Of a stretch of 61,200 nt of DNA, positions 51,758 to 60,405 are shown piece after piece. Every line of letters starts with the position of its first letter. Position 1 is the first letter of the stretch. Source of the stretch: Phocaeicola_A sp045545095 (GTDB taxonomy: Bacteria > Bacteroidota > Bacteroidia > Bacteroidales > Bacteroidaceae); the NCBI GenBank assembly GCA_045545095.1, contig JAZQAG010000020.1, positions 1 through 61,200 of the forward strand. The letters run 5' to 3'. The notes beneath the pieces are model-generated. The model saw only the letters and a program-made list of their open reading frames with translations, was not told the origin of the DNA and did no database searches. Made by a program: the position numbers and the translations under genes.

Positions 51758-54237
51758 TACCGTCTGACAGGTGATTCCTCCCCAAAGAGGTGTTGGGGTT
51801 GATAACCACCAAAATCAACTACGATTTTTTCAAATACGATGCCCGGATGAGACGGATGAATAGTCAGTTCGTGCATGTTACCATTAGGAGCGACGGGCAA
51901 TTCTACTACCGATTCCACTACACGGCGAGCAACCGTGGGGTAGAATACGGAATACATGTAAGGCTGACGGTCGAGAAGGGTTTTGTTGAAGTTGACAGTC
52001 GTAGCATCCGAACCATCCAGACTTACGGTATATTCATGTCCGCCCACATTCAAGAAGTCAAGGGTCGATTTCACTATCACATGTACTTTCACCTTGTCTA
52101 TTCCCTTTTCGGGCAAAACAAAGCGATACGTCAAGGTTGCATTACCCGTTTCCTGCGTGTAAGGTGTCAGTGCTACAGCACTGCGAGTGCGTCCGTAATA
52201 GGGATAAACTGTCCATTGGGTTCCCTCGGAAGCATTGCACTGATAGTAATGTTCGGCTTCCATAGCCACATATCCGTCGCTATGTCCGAAGGTGAATCCC
52301 CCATCCTTACCATCGGTTTCAACCTGTTTGGTCTTAGGCAGCATATCCTTGGGGAAATTATCGTTCCAACTGGTATAACCAATGTGCTTCTGAGTCATCA
52401 TGCCATCCCATTTGCCACCGGCAATGTCCTTATTGTATGAGAGACAGAGCAGAGAGTCACGCACGAAGCAATCCTTTACCCGTTTGGCCCACATGTTGGC
52501 ATCGGGATTGTTAGCTTGGGCCAGATGCATGTTCATAGCTTGAGCATAGTACATATCATATAGATTGGCCATTGCCTGCACAGGGAACAACAACAGTTGG
52601 CGATACACATCGTAACATTCAACGGGAATCTCCAAGAACAATCTCAAAGCACGGGCCTCCAGGCGCTGATACTCATCAGCGACCTGTTTCCATTCTCCTG
52701 TCGTAATGTTATAAGTCTTTGCATCCAACATTTCAGGTGTCACCCGACTCATATACTGACAGTTCTGATTATAAATGTCGGCCGCTTCCTCTGCCCACTC
52801 TTCGCCTATCTGTTCAGCAAAGAAAGCACGTGTGTGGTCAACTACATTCTGTACCTGATACTTCTTGGGACTCCATGCCATGTCCATAAAGAGTGAGATA
52901 GGATACTCCATCGGCTTCAGGTCACCCACATTCAGTATCCACAACTTCTCGATACCGAAATCATAGGCCAATGAAAGTTGTTCAAACATCTGTTGTGTCT
53001 GGGTAATGTTCAGCCACTTTGAATTACGCGGTGCTCCCATATAATCCACGTGGTAATAGATACCCCATCCGCCTTTGTGCTTGCGTTCCTCTGCATTGGG
53101 TACACGGCGTATGTTGCCCCAGTTGTCATCGCAAACCAGAATGGTCACATCATCGGGCACTCTGAATCCTGCATCGTAGTAGTCCTGTACTTCCTTATAC
53201 AAAGCCCATACTTGCGGAGTCTCCTTGGCCGGACGTCCCGTTACCTGACGGATGATTTTACGCTGGTTCTCCACAATGCGCTCCATCAGGCGTGTATCTG
53301 TTTTTTCGCTCATGGCTTCGTCGCCATCGCCACGCATACCGATGGTAACAATGTCCTCAGTGCCTTTCATGCGTTCGATACCTTCACGGAAGAACTGGTC
53401 GAGTTTCTCCTGATTGGTTGCATAGTTCCAAGGTCCCCACTCTCTGCGTTTACGGGCATATTCCTGATGATTGCGTGCCATAGGCTCGTGATGACTGGTA
53501 CTGATGATGACACCCATCTTATCGGCTGTCGGACCGTTCAAGGGGTCATCGGCATAGAAAGCCCAACTCCACATAGCCGGCCACAGCATATTACCACGCA
53601 AACGAAGGATAAGTTCAAATACCTTCTCATAAAACTTATGCCCACCGTAGTTGGTGCCATAGGTATTCTTTACCCATGAGGTGAGACAAGGAGCTTCGTC
53701 ATTGAGGAAAAGGCCACGGAAATCAACGGCCGGTTCGCCATCGGTATATGTACCTTTCAAGATATAGGCTTCGCTCTGCTTTTCAATCGGCGCATCGGCC
53801 CACCAGTACCAAGGAGATACGCCCAACTGACGGCTGAGTTCATACACGCCGTAGATGGTACCGCGTTTGTCGCTACCGGCAATGACGATCTGTCCTTCAG
53901 GAGTGGTGGTGATGATAAACTTTTCGCGTTTGCCTTTGAGGTCAGCCAGTTTCAGAGCATCAATGGTCTTGTTTTTACCGATTGTTCCTACAAGGATAGT
54001 GGCTGCCCCACCCTCTTTCTCAACAAGGGCGGGAGTCTTGCCCAACACGTTCTGCATGTCGGTCTGGAGGTTACGGATAGCAATCTTCACACCTTCATAC
54101 TCATTCTCACTATAGCCGATAGTGGCATTGGTAATATTCACTGCATCAGCGTGCTTTACAAAACTGACAAATTGCTCTGCCGCTTGCACCATTGTGAGGC
54201 ACATCAGAGCAACAAGGGATAAGATAAGTTTTTTCAT
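51757..54237 (-). CDS. Alpha-glucuronidase, GH115
   Basis: 826 residues with a signal peptide (MKKLILSLVALMCLTMVQA). GH115 removes (4-O-methyl)glucuronic acid from internal positions of intact glucuronoxylan, complementing GH67. The N-terminal part (about 20-170) contains ATILVGTIGKNK and GTIYGVYELSRQLGVSPWYWWAD. The catalytic barrel has DFRGLFLNDEAPCL, RLRGNMLWPAMW, VIISTSHHEPMARN, TIGMRGDGDEAM and ILVCDDNWGNIR. A C-terminal beta domain follows (about 650-826). It follows GH97 by 63 bases on the same strand. Confidence 0.95.
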   Translation of the reverse strand: MKKLILSLVALMCLTMVQAAEQFVSFVKHADAVNITNATIGYSENEYEGVKIAIRNLQTDMQNVLGKTPALVEKEGGAATILVGTIGKNKTIDALKLADLKGKREKFIITTTPEGQIVIAGSDKRGTIYGVYELSRQLGVSPWYWWADAPIEKQSEAYILKGTYTDGEPAVDFRGLFLNDEAPCLTSWVKNTYGTNYGGHKFYEKVFELILRLRGNMLWPAMWSWAFYADDPLNGPTADKMGVIISTSHHEPMARNHQEYARKRREWGPWNYATNQEKLDQFFREGIERMKGTEDIVTIGMRGDGDEAMSEKTDTRLMERIVENQRKIIRQVTGRPAKETPQVWALYKEVQDYYDAGFRVPDDVTILVCDDNWGNIRRVPNAEERKHKGGWGIYYHVDYMGAPRNSKWLNITQTQQMFEQLSLAYDFGIEKLWILNVGDLKPMEYPISLFMDMAWSPKKYQVQNVVDHTRAFFAEQIGEEWAEEAADIYNQNCQYMSRVTPEMLDAKTYNITTGEWKQVADEYQRLEARALRLFLEIPVECYDVYRQLLLFPVQAMANLYDMYYAQAMNMHLAQANNPDANMWAKRVKDCFVRDSLLCLSYNKDIAGGKWDGMMTQKHIGYTSWNDNFPKDMLPKTKQVETDGKDGGFTFGHSDGYVAMEAEHYYQCNASEGTQWTVYPYYGRTRSAVALTPYTQETGNATLTYRFVLPEKGIDKVKVHVIVKSTLDFLNVGGHEYTVSLDGSDATTVNFNKTLLDRQPYMYSVFYPTVARRVVESVVELPVAPNGNMHELTIHPSHPGIVFEKIVVDFGGYQPQHLFGEESPVRR

Positions 54238-54300
54238 ATAAAGTCGTTATTATTTTATTAAGGAGTTAAAGGAGAAGTTCTTTAATTTATTATTAAAAAA

Positions 54301-56304
54301 TCATTCAACAATCACAATTCCGCCATTGGTAGGTATCTCCACTTTGACGGTCTGTTTCTTACTCACTTTGACGGGTTTCACTTCACCATTCTGATAGAGG
54401 CTGACAGTACTCTTTCCCTCAAGCATGGGCAAGGTCAGTGTCTGTTTGATCGGAGTGTCCATAGCGTTCACACCTGCGATATACCATTTGTCTCCTGAGC
54501 GGCGAGCCATGATGATATATTTACCGGGATAACCGTCGATGAAGCGCACTTCGTCCCACTTGGTAGGAACACTCTTCATGAAATCGATAGCATAGGCTGG
54601 CGCATCGGTAAGGTTGTTGGGAGCCAAAGCGAAGTGCTGCACAGGGCTTTGGAAGATGACAGCCGTAGCCAAAGCATAGACGTCACTGGTCACGCGGCGT
54701 GAGCCACGATTGTTGGAGGCACTATAGTACTTGTTGAGGGCAGAACCGCCAAAGTCCATGGAACCTACAGCATTGCGGGTGAATGGATACATGGTTCCGC
54801 AATCGCGTGCCTCGGCATCGCAGAATCCTTGTGAGAAGTGAAGATTCTCTGAAGCAAGGATGGCTTCAGAGGCTACATAGTTGGGAAACATCCGTTCCCA
54901 TCCGCGCGGCAAGGTACAACCGTGGAAGATGACCATGATACCATAATCGTTGGCATCGGTGAGGATATCTTCATAAAGTTGCATCATCGGCTGTTTGTCG
55001 CCACCAAAGAAATCAACCTTGATACCAAGAATGCCATTTTCCTGCATCCATTTCATCTCCTTACGGCGCTCATAGGGATTGTTCATAATGCCCTTGGGCG
55101 ACTGGGGCGCATCGTTCCAACTGCCATTACTATTGTACCACAAATAGAGACCCACGCCCCTTGATTGGGCATAGCGGGAAAGTTCGGCAATACGCTCGCG
55201 GCCAATCTGCACATCCCACAGAGCATCAACCAACAGAGAACGGTAGCCCATAGCAGCGGCAAAGTCAATATAGCGTTTCTGTTCATCATAGTTACAGCTG
55301 GGGTCCATGCCGATAATCCATGACCACATACCCTTGCCATAGTCCTTTGAGTAGTCTTTGCTGGCGGAATATTTCGGTTCTACAAGATCCCACGTCACGG
55401 TCGTTTCGATAATATTGGCCGGTGTATGGCCCACGGTGATGGTGCGCCAAGGAGTTCTTCCGGGCAAAGCCATCTGCACCGAAGTGCTGCCCCATCCGTT
55501 CAATTCACCCGCCATGGGGAAACCGATACGGTATTCGCCACCATTTCCTCCCAACAGGCGGCAACCTACGTAGTCACCATCAGTACCGGTTTCGGATACC
55601 AAAACCCACAAGGCTTTCTCCTTGTCGGCATTGGGTACTTCGAACAAGCAGGGGAAAGTATATCCATTGCCCCATCCGTTTTTGCCTACAGGTTCGCCAA
55701 GGGTATATTTTGTTTCATAACTGGGCATGGTACGGGCAAAACCTGTCATAGGATTGCTCTGAGGAGCCATAAAGGTAAGGGCATTACCCGGAAGCTGGAA
55801 AGTGGAAGTCTCTTCGGTAATCACACAACTGCGGGTGTCGCCTTGAGGCAACACTGTGTAGCGGAAAGCCACATCGCGATTGCCCACATAAAAGTCAATC
55901 TCCATAACCGGTCCATTCTCTCTTCTTGCCCGCGGGCGATTATTACCCTGCGCTGCAGGATTTGCATTTCTGGAAAATTGTAACTTGGCCGTCTTGAATT
56001 GGTACTTGTGTTCCTGTCCCACTTTGAGGCTGGGCAAGATGTAACTGCCAGTATTTTCTCCCGTCATCAACCTCTCCTTATCCCACTTCAAGTTCTGGGT
56101 ATAGTCTCCCATATTGGTTTTAAGACCAAGAGCAGACGATTCGATAGCCACATGTCCGTCATAGAACACAGAATAGGTGGGCTGTCCCTCCTTCATCTCA
56201 AAATCCACACTGATACGTCCGTCGGGACTGCTGACGATTACTTCGGCCTGAGTTACTCCAAATGCCATCATAACCAAGCAAAATAAAAAAGATTTTCTTT
56301 TCAT
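54301..56304 (-). CDS. GH97 glycoside hydrolase
   Basis: 667 residues from MKRKSF (56304), with a signal peptide ending near TQA. An N-terminal beta-supersandwich (about 20-290) precedes the barrel with SWIIGMDPSCNYDEQKRYID, YLWYNSNGSWND and GIKVDFFGGDKQPM. In GIKVDFF, Asp431 occupies the nucleophile place of the retaining GH97 group (the BtGH97b alpha-galactosidase type), while inverting SusB-like members use Glu elsewhere. An alpha-galactosidase role is therefore favoured over alpha-glucosidase. Galactose decorations occur on complex xylans. It heads the minus operon, with a -7 box just upstream. Confidence 0.9.
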   Translation of the reverse strand: MKRKSFLFCLVMMAFGVTQAEVIVSSPDGRISVDFEMKEGQPTYSVFYDGHVAIESSALGLKTNMGDYTQNLKWDKERLMTGENTGSYILPSLKVGQEHKYQFKTAKLQFSRNANPAAQGNNRPRARRENGPVMEIDFYVGNRDVAFRYTVLPQGDTRSCVITEETSTFQLPGNALTFMAPQSNPMTGFARTMPSYETKYTLGEPVGKNGWGNGYTFPCLFEVPNADKEKALWVLVSETGTDGDYVGCRLLGGNGGEYRIGFPMAGELNGWGSTSVQMALPGRTPWRTITVGHTPANIIETTVTWDLVEPKYSASKDYSKDYGKGMWSWIIGMDPSCNYDEQKRYIDFAAAMGYRSLLVDALWDVQIGRERIAELSRYAQSRGVGLYLWYNSNGSWNDAPQSPKGIMNNPYERRKEMKWMQENGILGIKVDFFGGDKQPMMQLYEDILTDANDYGIMVIFHGCTLPRGWERMFPNYVASEAILASENLHFSQGFCDAEARDCGTMYPFTRNAVGSMDFGGSALNKYYSASNNRGSRRVTSDVYALATAVIFQSPVQHFALAPNNLTDAPAYAIDFMKSVPTKWDEVRFIDGYPGKYIIMARRSGDKWYIAGVNAMDTPIKQTLTLPMLEGKSTVSLYQNGEVKPVKVSKKQTVKVEIPTNGGIVIVE

Positions 56305-56350
56305 TTTCGTTTTTGTTTTATAGTTTTTCACGCAATTGATATTATGTCTG

Positions 56351-56358
56351 CAAATATA
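56351..56358 (-). promoter_or_regulatory. -7 box for the GH97 operon
   Basis: TATATTTG on the minus strand, about 47 bases before the start codon at 56304. Confidence 0.55.
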
Positions 56359-56409
56359 CATTTAATCTTCTTACCTTATAGCATCATTTGTATTCATTTT
56401 TAAAAAAAT

Positions 56410-56444
56410 GGAGACTCATGACTTTCACAAGGGATGAGTCTCTC
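56410..56444. repeat. Inverted repeat in the divergent GH97/GH43 gap
   Basis: GGAGACTCAT (56410-56419) pairs with ATGAGTCTC-CC across a 14-base loop. It lies between the two divergent -7 boxes (56351-56358 minus, 56648-56655 plus). It may be a regulatory or leader element. Nothing else is visible in 56305-56683 besides AT-rich DNA. Confidence 0.5.
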
Positions 56445-56647
56445 CACAAAAACTAAAACTAATACCATTTCAAACTAAAAACAACTAATATAACTAATTT
56501 CTCTTTTTAGCGCTTATTCTTCAAATTCGTTGGCAAAAATACTGCTAAAAACTTACTTCTACTTATATAATCGTTGCAGATACTTTTGATTACGTCACAT
56601 TTTTAAATAAAACAACTATTCCAAAAGCTATATAAAAAGTAATACAT

Positions 56648-56655
56648 TATATTTG
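56648..56655 (+). promoter_or_regulatory. -7 box for the secreted GH43 gene
   Basis: TATATTTG, 28 bases before the GH43-CBM start. Confidence 0.55.
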
Positions 56656-56683
56656 CGATACAAAAACAAATAAAATTTCACTC

Positions 56684-58624
56684 ATGAGAAAGTTCTTAAG
56701 TTCTATTTTAATCACCATTTCATTAGGATGCACGGCACAGAACCCTGTCATCAGCGGCCAGTTTACGGCCGACCCTACTGCGCGTGTGTTTAATAATAAG
56801 GTATATATGTACCCTTCGCACGACATTTATGCTCCCGAAGGAGTGCGCCAAGATTGGTTCTGCATGGCCGACTACCATGTGTTCTCTTCCGAAGATCTGG
56901 TGAATTGGCACGACCATGGCATCATTGGAACCCAAGAGGAAATACCCTGGGTAAACCCAAAAGGATATTCCATGTGGGCTCCTGATTGTGTGGAGAAGGA
57001 TGGCAAGTATTATTTCTATTTTCCCGCAGGTCCCAAGACCGGACGCGGATTTGGTGTAGGCGTGGCTGTGGCCGACAGTCCGGAAGGTCCGTTCACGTTT
57101 GAGGCGGAGCCCATCAAGGGTATCTTCGGTATCGACCCTTGTGTACTTATCGATGACGATGGAAAGAGTTACATCTATTGGGGCGGTGTGTCAGGTGCTC
57201 CTCTAAAAGATAATATGAAGGAGCTGGCAGACAAGGCCCAACGCATGGAGGGACTGCCTTCTGGATTTAAAGAAGGCCCTTTTGCGTTCAAGAAGGACGG
57301 ACATTATTACCTTACTTTTCCTTGGGTGCGCGAGGAAGGAGGTACTGAGGCACTGGCCTATTGCATGAGCGACAAACCACTCGGTCCGTGGGAATACAAA
57401 GGTATCATCATGAAGGAATCCCCCACCGGATGCTGGACCAACCACCACTCCATCGTAGAGTATCAGGGAGAATGGTATCTTTTCTATCACCATAACGATT
57501 ATTCCCCCAGTTTCGACAAGCGACGTTCGGCCCGTATTGACCGCCTTTACTTCAACGAAGACGGGACTATCCGCGAGGTCATCCCCACCCTGCGTGGCGT
57601 AGGCATCAACCAGGCCAATACGCGAATTGATGTGGACCGCTACAGTGACGCTGCCAAAGAGGTGGAATTAACCTATTTGGATACCACCAACACTTTCCGC
57701 GGATGGGAAGTAAGATTGCCCAAGAAGGGCGCATGGCTAACCTACTACGATGTTGATTTCTCGGCCATCGGTGAAAGGGCTTACCTGACAGCCAATGTGA
57801 AGGCTGACAAAAACACACGTTTCGTTATTCGTGAAAAGAACAAGAGTGGCAAGGTGATAGCCCGTATCAATGTTCAGGTGGAGACCGACGGGCAACGCCG
57901 ACGCAACTACAGCGGACAGTGGTTTGCCGTGACTGCTCCCCTCGCCTACATTCCTCAAGGTGTGACGAATCTTTATATTGCTTGCGAAGGTGAAGCTGTC
58001 AGCATCGACTGGTTACAATTCAAGACTCCCGAGAAATATTTTACCTCCGCTTCGGCCACACCGGCCAAACCTGACGGAGAAGGATTCATCCGCCGTTGGT
58101 CGCTGTTGGAACCTATTGATAAGCCCAACCGCTCAAACACGGTATTTACTGATACATACCTGCGCGAGCATTTCAATATGGAGTATTTCCCAGGCCAGTT
58201 CACCATCATCCCCGAGGATGGACAGAAGGTAAAGGCCGGCAAGCAGCGCCTGACCTGGCACAAGTTGGATAGCGAACGCTTCAACGTGAAACTCTTCCGT
58301 TTTGCCGACGGATTGCAGAAACAGATTTATGGTGTGCTCTTCTGGGCCGTCACCATCATCGATTGTCCCGAAGAAATCAAGGACGTGCGTCTGGCCGTAG
58401 GCAGTAATTCAGCCTCCATGTGGTGGCTCAATGGCGAAGAGGTTCTCCTCCTCTCAGGCGACCGCCGCATGGTGAAGGACGATGCTGTATCGCCACGCAT
58501 CACCCTGAAGAAGGGACGCAACATCCTGCGTGGAGCCGTCATCAACGGACCGGGCATGAGTGATTTCTGCGTGCGTTTCATCGATGAAGATGAGAAACCG
58601 GTAACGGGATTTGAGATTAAGTAA
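56684..58624 (+). CDS. GH43 lipoprotein with CBM6-like and extra C-terminal domains
   Basis: 646 residues. The lipoprotein signal ends at SLGC (Cys16). The GH43 propeller (about 25-310) has base Asp30 in FTADPTARVF, Asp about 150 in GIDPCVL, and acid Glu near 210 in FKEGPFAFKKDGHYY. A CBM6-like beta-sandwich follows (about 320-450, DVDRYSDAAKEVE... VSIDWLQF). The last 190 residues begin RRWSLLEPID and look like a further beta domain seen in Bacteroidetes esterases (MWWLNGEEVLLL near the end). It likely releases arabinose or xylose from arabinoxylan at the cell surface. It diverges from the GH97 operon. Confidence 0.9.
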   Translation: MRKFLSSILITISLGCTAQNPVISGQFTADPTARVFNNKVYMYPSHDIYAPEGVRQDWFCMADYHVFSSEDLVNWHDHGIIGTQEEIPWVNPKGYSMWAPDCVEKDGKYYFYFPAGPKTGRGFGVGVAVADSPEGPFTFEAEPIKGIFGIDPCVLIDDDGKSYIYWGGVSGAPLKDNMKELADKAQRMEGLPSGFKEGPFAFKKDGHYYLTFPWVREEGGTEALAYCMSDKPLGPWEYKGIIMKESPTGCWTNHHSIVEYQGEWYLFYHHNDYSPSFDKRRSARIDRLYFNEDGTIREVIPTLRGVGINQANTRIDVDRYSDAAKEVELTYLDTTNTFRGWEVRLPKKGAWLTYYDVDFSAIGERAYLTANVKADKNTRFVIREKNKSGKVIARINVQVETDGQRRRNYSGQWFAVTAPLAYIPQGVTNLYIACEGEAVSIDWLQFKTPEKYFTSASATPAKPDGEGFIRRWSLLEPIDKPNRSNTVFTDTYLREHFNMEYFPGQFTIIPEDGQKVKAGKQRLTWHKLDSERFNVKLFRFADGLQKQIYGVLFWAVTIIDCPEEIKDVRLAVGSNSASMWWLNGEEVLLLSGDRRMVKDDAVSPRITLKKGRNILRGAVINGPGMSDFCVRFIDEDEKPVTGFEIK

Positions 58625-58637
58625 ATCAGTATTCATT

Positions 58638-58787
58638 AAGGAGATAAAGGAGTTAAAGGAGTTATCGGCCCGATGGGCCTAGGAGTTAGAGCCAATAGTT
58701 TTGCTATACATTTGGCTAGCAGGCAAAGCCTGCGATAACTCCTTTAACTCCTAACGAGCAAAGCGAAGTGATAACTCCTTTAACTCC
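58638..58787. repeat. GGAGTTAAAGGAGTTATC inverted repeat
   Basis: AAGGAGTTAAAGGAGTTATC (58647-58666) is answered by GATAACTCCTTTAACTCC at 58734-58751 and again at 58770-58787. It fills the gap between the two GH43 genes. A related AAGGAGTTAAAGGAGAAG unit lies near 54259, before GH115. Confidence 0.8.
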
Positions 58788-58805
58788 CTAAAAGACAAAA
58801 TAATC

Positions 58806-60257
58806 ATGAACAAAATAACATCTACCCTCACCCTGCTGAGCCTTTCGCTCACTACTGCATTCTCCCAAGTGGGACAACCTTTCATCCATGACCCTTCGAC
58901 CATCGTTGAGTGTGATGGCAAATATTACACGTTTGGCACCGGAGGCGGTGGCCTTATCTCAGAAGATGGCTGGACCTGGAAAGGCGGTGCTGTACGTCCC
59001 GGTGGCGGTGCAGCCCCCGATGCCATGAAGATAGGCGACCGCTACTTGGTCATCTACGGTGCTACCGGTGGCGGATTGGGAGGCGGACACAACGGACGCA
59101 TCCTCACCATGTGGAACAAGACACTTGACCCCAACTCGCCCGACTTCAAATATACAGAGGCCATTGAAGTGGCTGCATCGGACGGATTGGAGGACAACGA
59201 TGCCATCGACCCGGGACTTTTGCTCGACCCCACAACGGGACGCCTGTGGGTGTGCTACGGTACTTACTTCGGCACCATCCGCCTCATTGAACTGGACCCC
59301 AATACGGGTGAGCGCATGAAGGGGAACAAGGAATTGGATATTGCTATCGATTGCGAAGCTACCGACCTTATCTATCGCAACGGTTGGTACTACCTCCTTG
59401 GTACACACGGCACCTGTTGCGACGGGGTTAACTCTACCTATAATATCGTGGTGGGACGCTCGCGTACGGTGACGGGGCCTTACCTCGACAATGTGGGGCG
59501 CGACATGTTTCACGGAGGCGGACGCATGGTGATAGCTGCCGGAGACCGTGTAGTGGGTCCCGGACACTTTGGCCGCACCATCATCGACGAGGGAGTAGAA
59601 ATCATGTCGTGCCACTATGAAGCCGACTTCGAACAAAGCGGACGTAGTGTATTGGGTATCCGTCCCCTGTTGTGGAAGAACGGTTGGCCCGTAGCCGGCG
59701 ACCGTTTCAAAGGAGGCACTTTTGAGGTTGAGTCCGAACGTCGCGGCTATGCCCTCGAACTGGCCGTTGATTTCATACGTATGCAACAGGACCGCCAAGC
59801 CTTCTGGCGCATCGACCCCAACACACCGGTGAAACCTATTGCCTCGCAGACATTGGATGAGGTCATCAACACTTGGCCCAAGGGAGACATCCCTGTGCGC
59901 ATCGGCGACTACATGTTCCGTCCCCACCAGCGATGGACCATCACCCCTGTGCCCGAAGCCGGAGGTTACTTGGGTGGCCCCTGCTTCAAGATGGTTATCG
60001 AAGGTACTGAACGTGCTTTGGCCGCTACAGCCAATCTGGAACTGACTACCGTGCCGGCCTTCACCGGAACCGACGAACAATTATGGCGCATCGAGCAACT
60101 GACCGATGGGACTTTCCGCATCATGCCCAAGGCCATCCCCGGCAAGGAGGGGCTGAACACGAAATACGTGCTCTACTCCATAGCCGACAGTACCCCCACG
60201 TTGGCTGAATGGGACTTCAACACCGATAATTCAAAGTGGAACTTCCGCGCGCATTGA
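58806..60257 (+). CDS. Secreted GH43 family protein
   Basis: 483 residues with a signal peptide (about 1-20). The propeller has base Asp29 in FIHDPSTIVECDGKYYTFGTG, DAIDPGLLLDPTTG (about 135), and acid Glu in CEATDLIYRNGWYYLLGTHG (about 188). GPGHFGR is the later His-containing loop typical of arabinanase-like GH43. The region from about 330 to the end (WRIDPNTPVKP, RWTITPVPEAGG, QLWRIEQLTDGTFRI) resembles a ricin-type or similar carbohydrate-binding fold. Arabinofuranosidase, arabinanase or exo-galactanase activities are all possible. It follows the GH43-CBM gene across a repeat. Confidence 0.88.
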   Translation: MNKITSTLTLLSLSLTTAFSQVGQPFIHDPSTIVECDGKYYTFGTGGGGLISEDGWTWKGGAVRPGGGAAPDAMKIGDRYLVIYGATGGGLGGGHNGRILTMWNKTLDPNSPDFKYTEAIEVAASDGLEDNDAIDPGLLLDPTTGRLWVCYGTYFGTIRLIELDPNTGERMKGNKELDIAIDCEATDLIYRNGWYYLLGTHGTCCDGVNSTYNIVVGRSRTVTGPYLDNVGRDMFHGGGRMVIAAGDRVVGPGHFGRTIIDEGVEIMSCHYEADFEQSGRSVLGIRPLLWKNGWPVAGDRFKGGTFEVESERRGYALELAVDFIRMQQDRQAFWRIDPNTPVKPIASQTLDEVINTWPKGDIPVRIGDYMFRPHQRWTITPVPEAGGYLGGPCFKMVIEGTERALAATANLELTTVPAFTGTDEQLWRIEQLTDGTFRIMPKAIPGKEGLNTKYVLYSIADSTPTLAEWDFNTDNSKWNFRAH

Positions 60258-60285
60258 TACCCCATATTTTTCTAAAGTACAGATT

Positions 60286-60325
60286 ACACGGATTGCAGAT
60301 ATTTTCATGTAATCCGTGTTTTTTT
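60286..60325 (+). terminator. Terminator after the secreted GH43
   Basis: ACACGGATT (60286-60294) pairs with AATCCGTGT (60311-60319), followed by T6. It ends the GH43 unit. Confidence 0.75.
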
Positions 60326-60405
60326 ATCTCCAAATCCAAATAAAAGAAAAGATTCACTTGCTGAAATCATAAAATATTACCATCTTTGCAAAAATAAGAG
60401 TTTCC

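Noticed and set aside
58959..60080. 373-residue minus-strand open frame.
   Set aside because: Antisense to the secreted GH43 gene; no domain or start signal supports it.
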